NCBI GenBank assembly: GCA_022749755.1
Contig: CM040441.1
Location: forward strand, 19,159,475 to 19,223,474
Length of the DNA stretch: 64,000 bases
Direction of reading: 5' to 3'
Source of the DNA: Azadirachta indica
Lineage: Eukaryota > Streptophyta > Magnoliopsida > Sapindales > Meliaceae
The notes below the pieces were generated by a model. It was given only the letters and a program-made list of their open reading frames with translations. It ran no database searches and was not told the origin of the DNA. Position 1 is the first letter of the stretch. Each line of letters begins with the position of its first letter. The position numbers were made by a program, and so were the translations under genes. Below are positions 37,446 through 49,860 of this stretch, in pieces.

Positions 37446-38220
37446 AAAAAGGACTGACTTGTATTATATTGTAATAGATTGGAATAGATAAAATTTAATA
37501 CAGTCTTACATTCGGTGTTAATTTGTATCATAAAATATTGAATAAGTAAAAGTTATTTTTTATTATTTAATTACCTAATATTATTTTTGTTAATTATTTA
37601 ATTTTTGTTATTTAATTATTTTTTAACAATTTCAAATTTAAAATTATTTAATCATCATCGGACCTTCGCTGGGATACCACTAGTTGTCGAACTCTGTCAA
37701 TCTTTGTATCATTAGAATCCTTATTCACCCTCTAAGCATTAGTACAATCCCCATCCTCGTTTAAGTATGGATTATCGTAGATTTAAAGTTGAATGTTTGA
37801 GTGTCGAACATTTCACTCTTAAATCTATGATAATCTATTGCTCAAACGGTGATGGAGATCATACTAGTGTGTAAAGCATGCAAATAGGATTCTGATGGCC
37901 TTGATGGTGAATTTATTAGACGATCAACTATGGGAAGTGATAGTCAAAGTACTATAGCGGTGGTCAAAATTATTGTAGCAGTGGTCAATGTTATTGTTCC
38001 ATTGGAGGTGAGTTGCACTTGTTTTATTTATTTTGATAAAAATAATTTTTTAGTCCAGGTGTAACCAACGTAAGGCTGACCCCCACATCCCTTGGGTCAT
38101 ATTTGGCGTACTTTGAGTGTATTATTTTATATAGTGTAAGATTCTTTAATTTTGGAACCAAACATAAAATCATTAAATTTTTATACAGTATAGTGAAATA
38201 ATGCAATACATTGCTGTGCA
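37446..38220. other. Intergenic DNA
   Basis: No gene. A stretch at 37665-37990 is less AT-rich but has no recognisable coding or repeat structure. Confidence 0.4.
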
Positions 38221-38271
38221 CCAAATTTGAGTGCTAGACTTTGAATTCTAAATAGTTGTACTTTTAAAAAA

Positions 38272-39225
38272 TGTGGTACAATTCTATTATATCTGCGTAA
38301 TGACATGGTGGGATTATCTAATTATGGTCTAAATGAGACTAGGTTATGATATAATAAGATTTTAATATTTTTTTAATATACGCAAAGTTTGGAAATTATA
38401 ACATACAACCTTAACCTATTATAACCATATATAACTCTTAAGAAAAACAAAAACAAAAAGCCAAAACATCCTTTTATCTTAAGAAAATCAACTCTTACTT
38501 GCAATAATATATCAGCTATAATTGATTCTTGAATGCTAGACTTTTGGATAAATTTGTATGCTAGACTTTTATGGTATGGATAAATTAGTACTTTATCAGT
38601 ACTTAATGGATTGAGTAATATGGGGACTAAAATGTTAAATCAAACTTAAGTATGTCTTAATTTATTATTTGGCTAAATTTTAGAGACTAAAACGTTAGTA
38701 TCCCATTCATTTTTAGTTAAAATAAGGATAAAATAATCATTTATATATTTTTTGGGTGGACTGATAACTTTCAATAAATTGATGACATATTTGATATATG
38801 TTAATAAAGTAGGAGCAAAACTAAAAGTAATCATATTATTTAAATATTTAATTAAATAAACTCTTTTATAAAATTTGAACTCTAATGAGTTTTATTTTAT
38901 AAAAAACTCTTATAGTTAGCGATTATATCTTCATTATAATGTGGCAGGATTATTATAGTCTAGAAGAGAATAAGTTATGGTACTGTAACATTTCAATATT
39001 TTTTAAAGTATACAAGATTTGAAAATTATAAAATACAACCTTATTCTATGATAACCAAATATAACCTTGAGAAAAATGAAAACAAAAGGCAAAAACGTCC
39101 TTTTATTTAAGAAAATCAATTAGCTATATATATCTATAAATTGATTCTTGAATGCTAGGCTTTTTCTCACTATATTCAAGTTACGTGTATAAGAATTTTA
39201 ATTAATTTCAAATTAAAGCAGAAAT
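38272..39225 (+). repeat. Upstream region of BAHD pseudogene 1, with an internal promoter-block duplication
   Basis: The block 38272-38565 (TTATATCTGCGTAATG ... TTGATTCTTGAATGCTAG) recurs at 38930-39165 immediately before the pseudogene, about 650 bp downstream. Related blocks lie at 42300-42510 (before pseudogene 2) and 57640-57804. The proximal copy contains TATAAA at 39135. Confidence 0.7.
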
Positions 39226-40517
39226 ATGAAGCTTGATGTCAATATCATTTCCACAGAAATCATCAAACCATCTTCTCCAACTCCTCCCCACCTTAAAACT
39301 CATAAGCTTTCTCTTCTTGACCAATTATCTCCCGATATTTACTTCTCATTTCTTTACTTCTACTCAGAAGTAGTTGTGAACTCTATCAATATTGCAAATC
39401 GCCTCAAATCGTCCTATCAGAAATGTTAATCCACTATTATCCTTTTGCTGGACAAGTTGAAGATGATTTCAGTTCTGTTGATTGCAATGATCATGGAGTT
39501 CCTTTCATTGAAGCTCATGTAGGCAATAAAATACATGAGATTCCTAAAAACCCAGATATAGATACACTTGAAGAATTACTGCCAGTCAAATTGAGTACAA
39601 AGTTGAGTAATAGGGTGAATTTGGCTGTGCAACTTAATTACTTTGATTGCGGTGGAGTTGCAATAAGTGTTTGCTTTAGCCATATTGTAAGTGATGCAGC
39701 AGCAACAACATATTTTGTCAAAAATTGGTCTATAGTTGCTTTGGATTTAAGTAGTTCTACTTATATCAACAATGTCATCCTCGATTGCACTTCTATTTTC
39801 CCTCCACACAAATTAATTCCAAGCATATCGAGAAAGGTCAAAGAGAAGCATCATTCCAAAGAATGTATAAAGAAAAGGTTTACATTTGATGGTAACAAAA
39901 TCGCTGATCTTAAAGAGAAAATTGGAAATGGGGCGTCTCGTTTTGAGGTGGTGTCTGCTCTTATTTACAGCTCTCTTATAAGTATAGCTAGAGAAAGAAA
40001 TGAGGTCGTTCCTATGATAAGAATTCCTATGAATCTACGAAGGCGAATGAATCCACCACTGCCAGAGCATTGTATTGGAAACATGTATGTTACAATAACA
40101 GCAAGTAGGTATGAGGATGAGAACATTAGTTCTTTGGCAAAAAGCTTTCAAAAAGCTTTAAAAATGGTGGATGATAAATATGTGAGAAAACTTATTGATA
40201 ATGATTTTGTGGGACGTTATATTAAAGCAGGTGAAGAATTTGTAAATGGTAATGGTGAAGGCAAAGCAGTAAAGTTGTTTGCTTTCAGTGGTTTGCTAGG
40301 GTTTCCACATTATAAGGTTGATTTTGGATGGGGGAAGCCAACGTGAGTAAGTGTTGCAAGGACACTGAATAATATTGTAGTTATTATGGATGCTAGCAAA
40401 GATGGTAAGGGAGTTGAAACATGGGTGGGTTTGCCTAAAAATGACATGATCAAATTTGAACAAAACCTAAATATCCTTTTTTATGCAACTAATTCTTCTT
40501 TTCAATCTAAAATGTAA
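39226..40517 (+). pseudogene. BAHD acyltransferase pseudogene 1
   Basis: Close paralogue of the gene at 20168: IISTEIIKPSSPTPPHLKTH is nearly the same N-terminus. Two lesions are visible. A one-base deletion lies near 39411-39415 (the frame breaks between NRLKSS and the following MLIHYYPFAG), and TGA at 40344-40346 stands where pseudogene 2 has TGG. Beyond that stop the frame stays open to TAA at 40515-40517 and still reads ETWVGLPKNDMIKFEQ. HXXXD (HIVSD, His codon 39681) and DFGWG are both intact. Only two lesions over about 430 codons suggest recent loss. Translation from internal ATG 39423 would give about 307 residues lacking the N-terminus and the last ~57 residues. Confidence 0.88.
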
Positions 40518-41415
40518 TTTTTAAAAAGGCATTTTTTGAATTAAGTAGTTGAGCTTTGAAGTTAATGTTGTTATGGGATCAAATTCCACATGTTGAATAT
40601 TAGCAAGAAAAATAAGTGTGTGCATGAAAATTTTGCCTAAAATAGGTTTTGATTTTTAACATTCCTCATTTAGCTAATTTCTTTTGCTTCCTATACATGC
40701 ATGTATATATGTCCAAATGTATTGTTTAGTATTTGCTAAATAAAGTGAAATTTAGTGTCAATTGATTATGATTAAACAAATAAATGATTAATGTTACACA
40801 TATGGAGACGGATTAATAATCTCTTAATTTTACATAATTTATTATATTATTTTATAAATCATTAAATTTAGGTTTTTTCAACGATTGATATTAAATTTAA
40901 TATATATAATTAATGTGTAACAAATGTTTCATAATTAATGCACATATGAGATGCAATCTCGACTATTAAAAGGTTTAGATCCAACAATTTATAAGCAATA
41001 TAGAAATTATGTGAAATAAAGGAGTCATTATTCCTTATATATAAATATATATATATATAAGCAGCGTAGAAAATTATATGTGTATATGTATGTATATTAA
41101 CATACGGCTTGATAGTTTGATTGAATGAAAATACAAAATTATGACAATAATTAGTGTGAACTTGTATTCATATAATACTATCATATTAGTTTGTAGTACA
41201 TAATTTTTTTATGGAGAGCTTATATATCTAGTACTATTATAAAACAACTTTCCCAATAAACAATCAATATCAGCAATGACAATTATTTGCATACTAGAAT
41301 TAATTTAATTCAAAAACTATTCCCTAGTAATATATAAAGAAAAGTCAAGAATAAAATGCAATGACATTTAATTAAGTGTTTAGTACTTATTTCAAAATTT
41401 TATTAGTTAAAATCT
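40518..41415. repeat. Downstream flank of BAHD pseudogene 1, duplicated at 43842-44665
   Basis: Segments such as GCTAATTTCTTTTGCTTCC, CTATACATGCATGTATA, TTATATATCTAGTACTATTA and AAGTGTTTAGTACT occur in the same order at 43842-44665. The duplication therefore includes the gene and about 0.9 kb downstream. Non-coding. Confidence 0.75.
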
Positions 41416-41649
41416 ATTCAGTTCGATTTGGTTCTAAAAAATACAAATTTGAATTTTTTTCTCAGGTCCAATTTTGGCAAAACCTGCACTAAACCGAATC
41501 GTGTCACCCCTAATTAATTCCTAACATCTCAACTATTGTTCCTCCTCATAATCACTTAAAAAAGCTGCCCAAAAGATTACTAGAAACATAAACCTAAACT
41601 CACCACACACAAATTTAATTCGTCATTTTTGGAAAGGAACAATAATAGT

Positions 41650-42557
41650 TTTAAGGATTTACTTAGGTAGTTATTATAGCTTTTATTGACAGTTTTTTAA
41701 TATAATTTGGAGAAATTTTGGTTTAAAAAAGAAAAGGAGAAAGAAGCAATAGCAGTGGTCATGGTAATGAAAGTGATAGAGACAAAAGTTAAAAAATAAT
41801 AGAAAAGATAAAAGATGAAATGATTGTAATGACATATTTGGATGTAAGAAGGGAAGAAATGTAGCAATTGAGGTGGTAAATTAAGGTTTTTATATTTTTA
41901 TTTTATATTGAAGGTGCCTAGTACAACATATTTATTTAAATCCAATCAATAGGAGTAAATTTTTACTCATATCACTATTTAATGGATTGATATAACGATA
42001 GAGACTAAAATATTAAATCAATTAGTGTGTGTCTTAATTTATTATTCAGCCAAAGTTTAGGGACTAAAACATTATTATATTTTTATTATAGAGTAAAACA
42101 ATTATTTTGTTTTATTGAGTGAAGTGAAGTGATAAATTTCAATAAATTGATAACCATCTTTAACATATGTTAATAAATTAGAGGGTAAAGCTAAAAATAA
42201 GCCTATTATTTAAATATATAATTAACAACTCTTTTATGAATTTCAAAGTATACTGAATTTGAACTCTAAAGAGTTTTATTTGAAAACAAACTTTTATTGG
42301 GTACATTTCTATTATATCTGTATAATGATAAAGTGGGATTATTTAATTATAGTCTAAAAGAGAATAGGTTATGATACAATGATATTTTAATATTTTTTAA
42401 TGTATACAAAATAATACGATCTTAATATATCATAACCATATATAACCTTAAGAAAAACAAAAACAAAAAAGGAAAAACATTCTTTTATCTTCAAAAAATC
42501 AACTCTTACTTGATAATATTAATTGTATAAAATTTTCTTTTAAACTAAAGCAGAAAT
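41650..42557 (+). repeat. Upstream region of BAHD pseudogene 2, related to 56640-57804
   Basis: Blocks at 41690-41780 (TATAATTTGGAGAAATTTTG..., GAAAGTGATAGAGA), 41920-42060 (ATCACTATTTAATGGATTGA, AACGATAGAGACTAAAATA) and 42300-42440 match 56645-56745, 56875-56948 plus 57363-57420, and 57640-57790. Relative to pseudogene 1, about 55 bp including the TATAAA box and the leader start is missing just before the start position. Confidence 0.7.
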
Positions 42558-43841
42558 ATAAAGCTCCATCTCAATATCATTTCCACAGAAATCATTAAAC
42601 CATCTTCTCCAACTCTTTTCCACCTTAAAACTCATAAGCTTTCTCTTCTCGATCAATTATCTCCCAATATTTACTTTCCATTTCTTTTCTTTTACTCAAA
42701 AGTAATTGTGAACTCTATCAATATTGCAAATTGACTTAAATCATCCTCTTAGAAATGTTAACCCGCTATTATCCTTTTGTTGGACAAGTCCAAGATGATT
42801 TTAGTTTTGTTGATTGCAACAATCATATAGTTCCTTTCATTGAAGCTCCTGTAGGCAGTAAGATACATGAGATTCTTAAAAACCCAAATATAGATACACT
42901 TAAAGAATTAGTACCTTTCAAATTGAGTAAAAAGCTAAGTAATAGGGTGACTTTGGTTGTGCAACTCAAATATTTTGATTGTGGTGGAGTTGCAATTAGT
43001 ATTTGCATTAGCCATCTTGTAACTGATGCTATAGCAGCAACATATTTTGCCAAAAACTAGTATGTAGTTGCTTTAGATTTGAGTAGTTCTACATCTACTA
43101 ATATTAATGATGTGATCCTCGATTGCATTACTATTTTCCCTCCATACAAACTAATTCCAAGCATATCGAAAAGGGTTAACAAGAAGCATCGTTCCAAAAA
43201 ATGCGTAACTAAAAAGTTTACATTTTATGGTAACAAGATAGCTGATCTTAATGAGAAAATTGGAAATGCAGTGTTCTATTTTAAGGTGGTGTCTACTCTT
43301 ATTTGCAGTGCTCTTAGAAGTATGGTTAGAGAAAGAAATGAGGCCTTTCCCATGTTAATAATCCCTATAAATCTACGAATGCGAATGTTCGCCATTGCCA
43401 AAGCATTGTATTGGCAATATGCATTTTGCAGTAATAGCAAGTAGTTTGCAAACAAGACATTAGTTCTTTGGCAAGTTTTCAAAGAGTTACAAAAATAATG
43501 GATGATGAATGCGTGAGAAAACTTATTGGTAATGATTTTTTGGAATATTATATTAAAGTAGGTGAAGAATTAGTAAATGGTAGTGGTGAAGATGAAGCAT
43601 TAAAGATGTTTGCTTTTATTGGAGCACTAGGGTTTCCATATTATAAGGTTGATTTTGAATGGGGGAAGCCAACGTGGGTAAATGTTGCAATGAGGTTGAA
43701 TAATATTGCAGTTCTTATGGATGCTAGCAAAGATGGTGAGGAATGTGGGTGGGTTTACTTAAAAATGACATGATCAAATTTGAACGAAATCCCAATATCC
43801 TTTTTTATGCAACTAATTCTTCTTTTCAATCTAAGTTATAG
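42558..43841 (+). pseudogene. BAHD acyltransferase pseudogene 2, heavily broken
   Basis: Tandem paralogue of pseudogene 1, starts about 3.33 kb apart. The start codon is ATA (42558-42560) where pseudogene 1 has ATG. The same one-base deletion as in pseudogene 1 is present near 42745-42751. Further stops follow (TAG within AAAAACTAGTATGTAG near 43056) and a frame change near 43440-43465. The HXXXD motif is readable as HLVTD (His codon 43013), and DFGWG has become DFEWG. The sequence corresponding to the stop of pseudogene 1 is still TGG here. The final TAG is at 43839-43841. Confidence 0.88.
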
Positions 43842-44665
43842 TTTTAAAAAGGACATTTTTCAAATTAAGGTGTTGAGCTTTGAAGTTAAAGTTGTTGTGA
43901 GATGAAATTCCAAATGTTGAATATTAATAAGAAAAATAAGTGTGTACATGAAAAATTTGCCCAAAATAAGTTTTGATTTTTAAATATTCTTCACTTAGCT
44001 AATCATTTCTTTTGCTTTCTATACATGCATGTATACATGTCAAAATGTATTGTTTACTATTTCCTAAATAAAGTGAAATTCAGTGTCAATTGATTACAAT
44101 TAAACAAATAAATGATTAATATTACAAAAATGAGGACAAATCAATAATTTCTTAATTACATAATTTTTTTACATTATTATATAAACACTAGATTTTAAAT
44201 TTTTCAATAGTTGATATTAAATCTAACATAGGTAATTAATGTATAACAAATGCTTCATAATTAATGTACATATAAGATACAATCTCAACTGTTAAAAGTA
44301 TTTAGATCTAAAAATTAATAAGTTGTGTAGAAAATTATACACACACACACATATATGTATATGTATGTAAATCAATGCATAACATGATAGTTTTGATTGA
44401 AAATATAAAATTATCACAATAATTAATGTGATCTAGTAATCATATAATATGGTCATATTAGTTTGTGGCACATAATTTTTTATAGGGAGCTTATATATCT
44501 AGTACTATTATAAACAAAGCTTTCTCAACAAACAATCAACATCATCAATGGCAATTATTTGCATATAGAATTAATTTAGCTCAAAAAATATTCCCTAGTA
44601 AAGAATAAAATGCAATGGAATTTAATTAAGTGTTTAGTACTCATTTCAAAATTTTATTAGTTAAT

Positions 44666-47600
44666 ATATGTGTGTGTGCGCGAGCTTGCATGTGTGTGTG
44701 TGACAATCACTATTTACTAGTAATTTTATATGTATATAAAGGGTGAGGCTAGGCTAGGCTAAGCTAGAAATACTTCAAAAAATATAGCATCATCTGAAAA
44801 AAATGAATTTCAAATATTCAGATAATACAATAAAATTTTTCTTCTACTTCTTTTGATGGACATACTAACAACAAAAGTACATTTTCATTATCTTTGTTTT
44901 TTCGGATATTTCTTTTAAATACTCTCTTTTACATGTTTCCAAATTTATGCAGGGGAAGGATTAACAATTCCATAAGATTGTATATATTTTTATACTATTT
45001 TGTGAAATATTAGATCTATGTATTTTCAATCGTTGAGATTGAATTTAGCATGTATATTAATTATAGCATATTAGTTGTGCATTAATTACATGTAGATGAA
45101 AGAAAAAGGTGGGTTTCTTGAGTTTTCTTTGTAGTAAGGAGAGAAAAGCTAGACATGAAAGTCAAGGAAGAGAATGTTTTTTTTTCAGAGTGACAAAAAG
45201 TGCCTTAACCTTGGAGAAAGGTAAGTTTATATATGGGCATATACTTGGTTATGAATGACTTAAATTGTTTTGCTTTAATCAACTCTTTTTTGAATGTAGT
45301 ACTCGTGAAATGTCTTATTTTGACATCCTTCATTACATGTCACATGTTATCCTTTTGTCAAGTGTTAGGGTTACCTTATCCTCTTAAAGTCAGGTGTAAA
45401 GCTCTAATGTCTCTTGGTAGGTGATCTCATGTGGTCCTTAATCAATACTAGGTTTCTGCCTATATTAGATGATCCTGCAAGTTTTTTGACCTTAGCAACC
45501 TATAAAAAAGAAAAATAGAGATATTTTTTCAACATAGTCTCTTATATTTTAGTGTTCAACATTTATAGGGCCATACATTGTCCCTTTCTCTAACACACTC
45601 TAGAGGTTAAGGAATAACACTCTACTTATAAGCCTCTTATAACTCTAGACTTGCTACTTTGTGCTAACTAATCATTCCCTATTGGCTTAACTTGTTCGGA
45701 AGGCTATTCACAAGTTGAACCATATTTACAGATTGTTTGTTGGGCTTGGACATGTGATGGACTTATTTCATGCCATATGTTCAAACTCTTGTTGCACTAT
45801 AACAAATCATATTTATTGAAATCAATACTAAGAAAACATTGCAACAAATAAAAATGCGTAAAAATAATACTTGCAAAAAAGTTAAAGAAAAAAGTATAAA
45901 ACAGCATACTTACAAATAAAAGATGAATTAACCTTATAAAGTTTGTTGTAAAGATGGTAATTAATGATGGTTATCATTATACTAACAACATAGAAACTAC
46001 TTAAATAAGATTTTATTTTTTTGGTTAAGAGTATGGTATATTTTTGACATTATCAACATTTTAAAAAAGTTGAAATAGTTTTTTAAATTCACCAAAAATC
46101 CTTCTTCATTCATAACCAAATAATATAAAAAAATTAATTAACATTAAAAAAGTATTTTTGCTCTGTTGAAAAACTAAATCAAATAAGCACTAATTCTTAT
46201 AATGTAGATTATAAGTTATACTTTACTTGCAAAAGATGTGAAGAGATTTCTAATTTGCATAATTTGAACATTTTTCTTTTCAATTTATGAAATAAAAAAA
46301 AGAAACACAATAAAAATAATTATTTACTTTTTTTTTACAAAAATTAAAAAAAAGTAAAATTGAGAAAAAGAAATGCAAATCATTGGACCATAGTTTACAT
46401 GTTTAATTCTTCTTCCATATATATGCATATTGATTACTTGTTATTAGCTAGGCTTGTGATTCTTTGAGTGGTCAATGATATAACAAAAGAAATAGCTTTC
46501 TAAGATAAGAAAACCAAGGTGAAGAATTTTCAAAGAAAAAGGAAAAAAAAGTAGAACATGTTACGTGTTCTATTATTCTATTCATAAATTAAATAAAACA
46601 ATTTTTTAAATTAACTTAAAAATAAAAATAATGTTATAAATATAAACTCTTTTTATACAAATTGCTATAATAAAATTTTATTTTCTTATAATGTATTTTT
46701 CTTTCTCTCATAAATAATTTATACATTTAGTATTATTGTAAAATAGCCAACCACGGTACCCTTACCTTCTAATCATTCAAGTCCTTCTAATTACAAGTTG
46801 AGGCTAATTTTCTTCTCAAAAGATAAGTAGAGACAGATTTCATCCAAATCAAATGTATATTTTTATGGACGAGGTTAGATTTGATTTGATCAAGATACAG
46901 AATTTTATGGGTAGTACTAGATTAGATTTGATCAAGAAATTGGGTCGATCAAGATATTAGAAGGTTAATTCTCCTCCCAAAAAATAAGTGGATGTGAATT
47001 TCATACTTATTGAGTCAATGATTTGATTTATATTGATTTATGTTAGTATTACATATACAATTTCTTTATACTTATTGTTTTTAAAAATAAAAAATTCTAT
47101 AAGGTGGTATTATTGTAAAATTATTACATGGCTTAAATTATTTATTCTCATTAATTATATTATTGTTAATGTTTTAGTTAAATCAATACTTCGATAACAC
47201 ATCATCAAATTATAATGTGTGAGTATAATATGGGATTACCCAATATAAATTAAAATAATAAATTGAAAATCCTAACACAAAAATTAAGATTCTAGAATAA
47301 AGTTAAAAATTAATATCACGGGTAGTTTTGCCAAAAGCAATTATAAAATATTTATCAATCACCTCTTTTTAATTGCTCACTTTTTTTTTAACCAAAAAGT
47401 TTTTTTAAATTCAGATAAATGAATTTCAATTTCATTTTTACCAACAAAAATAAATAATTAAAATAAAAGCATAACAAAAAATACAAAGCTATTCATTTCA
47501 TAACACCTAGATAAAGATCATAATAGAGGACTAAAAATTTCAAGTCAATTAACTCAACATAATTCATTTATAAATTAAGACACCAACTCCTAAGTCAAGA

Positions 47601-49084
47601 ACACTTCATCTTTCTTTTTTTTAACATTTATTATTTAAATACTGATATTTACAATAATTTGTTTTTCTAAATAATTATAGAAAAATAGACTATCACTGTG
47701 TACATAAGAAATTTCTTTGATAACCTTTGTTGGACCCTAACTCCAAATTAATAACAGATAGGGGACAAGTTCCTAAAATCCCTACAAAGCTATCTTCGGT
47801 CTTTCACATTTAGTTGGAATTAACGAATTGAATGAGGCTAGCCCAACCTTTATTGCACTCTAATTCTCAACTTCATATTAGATCTAATTTTAACTGTGCG
47901 TTAGACCCATTATTTGAATCCCTTAAAAATGACATTTTTAGACTCACATTATTAAAGCCATGTTCATATTCTAAATGAAAACCTAACAGCAAAGGAATGA
48001 AACATCCACATTTCAAAATGGGTTAACATTTATTTTTCCAACATTCAAGCTCAATAAATAACTTCACTTTAATTCAAATATATCATTGAATAGGAAAGCT
48101 AAGTTTATGTTCTAAATTGTGTACAAATAGAATTCTATCAAAGATAATATTCCAATAAATGAAAAAAAGGGGATCTTTTTTCACAATCTAGAGATTTACA
48201 AGTTAAAATTAGATAGATGAAATATAGTACCAACAACCTTCATAAAAATCAATTTTTTTTAAGGATGGATCAGCAACATTATATTTTTACATATATTCTT
48301 ATATTATTTTATAAACCGTTGAATTTAAACATATCTAACTATTAAAATCGAATATGACACATATATTAATTATAATATGGCAATTATTCATTAATTATAT
48401 ATGTCAGATTCAATCTTAATTTTTGAAGATATTTAGATTTAATGGTTAATAATTATTGTAAAATTATGTGTAAAAATATGAGACTCCGATTCATTTCTCT
48501 TTTTTTAAATATTTTCTTTCATGTATCACTCTTGAACTAAATTTTATAAATGAAATTATCCTTTTATTTTTTTATAACAAATTTTACAAATTTTTTTTTC
48601 TATATTTTTAAAATTAAAATTCACACAAAAATTAATAAAACACAAAAATTAAAAATTTATAAAAATATTTAATGAATTATAAGTAAGCATGATTGTGACT
48701 ATCTTATAATTTATATATGATATTACGTTACAAACATTACATTCGTATCTTGTAATGTAATTACCTGGGGTTATATTTATAAATATAATAGAAGAGTTTT
48801 ATACTTAATTCATATATTTTTAAGGATAATTTTGTAAAATACATGGATTAAAGATTGTCATGCAATATGGCCCTCCATTTTCAAGGCATATACTACACTT
48901 GAAAACTCGTAGAAGCATTTAGCATTCAACAGAAAAAATAAAATAAAATAAAATCAAGGGTAAAATACTGAGTTCATATGAGATCATTTAATGAAGACCT
49001 TAAGAAGAACATGAAACAGACGGAGAAGGCTTGGCCAATATACTTATAATATATTATTACCATAGGTCTCCTGTAGGTCATAAG
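44666..49084. other. Gene-poor AT-rich region
   Basis: No gene that I can support. It holds a (GT)n-rich patch at 44665-44702 and an open frame at 45233-45424 with no recognisable family. The rest is AT-rich low-complexity DNA, with imperfect palindromic stretches around 48250-48480 resembling 40790-41030 (the ATTATATTATTTTATAAAxC and AATTAATG motifs). Confidence 0.4.
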
Positions 49085-49111
49085 GAAACAAAGAAAGGGG
49101 AAGCAAACTAC

Positions 49112-49148
<37 letters not shown>

Positions 49149-49450
49149 GAAAAAGCACTTTGAAGACTAAATTACAAGGGATTAGACTATCATTTAAGTC
49201 CATTTAAATTTACCGAACTCTGTCTTACGCAAGATTAGTGGATTCTTTATATAGAGTTAAGAAGAAATTTCAGGAAAGTGGTTATAATAGTAGTATAATT
49301 ATTATAACTTTATTATTGTACTATTATAAGATGCTTCCTTATCTTTAAAATATTAATTTTATAATTCATATATTAATAATATTTACATATTACTTAAGTG
49401 TACTATATTTATCACCTAGCGAATATATTTATAATATTTTCTTATAATGG
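49085..49450. repeat. Dispersed repeat, copy 2, with (ATT)n core
   Basis: Counterpart of 37060-37445, same orientation and same order of blocks, including (ATT)n at 49113-49147, TTATATAGAG and GTACTATTATAAGATGCTTCC. It lies about 400 bp before the PEP-mutase-like gene and could contribute to its promoter region. Confidence 0.5.
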
Positions 49451-49860
49451 GTTTCAGGTTGTCTTAATAAATTTAAAAATATATCTTTATTAAAAAAAGA
49501 TAACTATATGTTTATATAGTAATAGTTGTTTACAAAAATAATTAATAAAATATATTAATCGAATAAATAATATTATTATTTTAAGGGTTTACTAGTACTG
49601 ATAAAGATATTATACCAATCCTTCGACCTTTCCTACTGAGATCTTGTTCAGGTACAGTTAGGACAGAGTTCGGCCTCCTTCATTCTGATCCATCGCCATT
49701 TCTGAACTTCAGTTTTGGTGTTTTATTATCTCAACGTTCATCATTTCTGACCAATAATATTTCAGTTGGAAATTTTAACAGGAACAACAGTCTGTTCACT
49801 ACTAGATCAACGACACCAGTTCCTCCAAAATACAACTTCGTAGCTTCGTTTCCATAGAAA

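Noticed and set aside
45233..45424. 63-codon open frame with hydrophobic translation
   Set aside because: No family match, no promoter or splice context; the hydrophobicity is typical of T-rich DNA.
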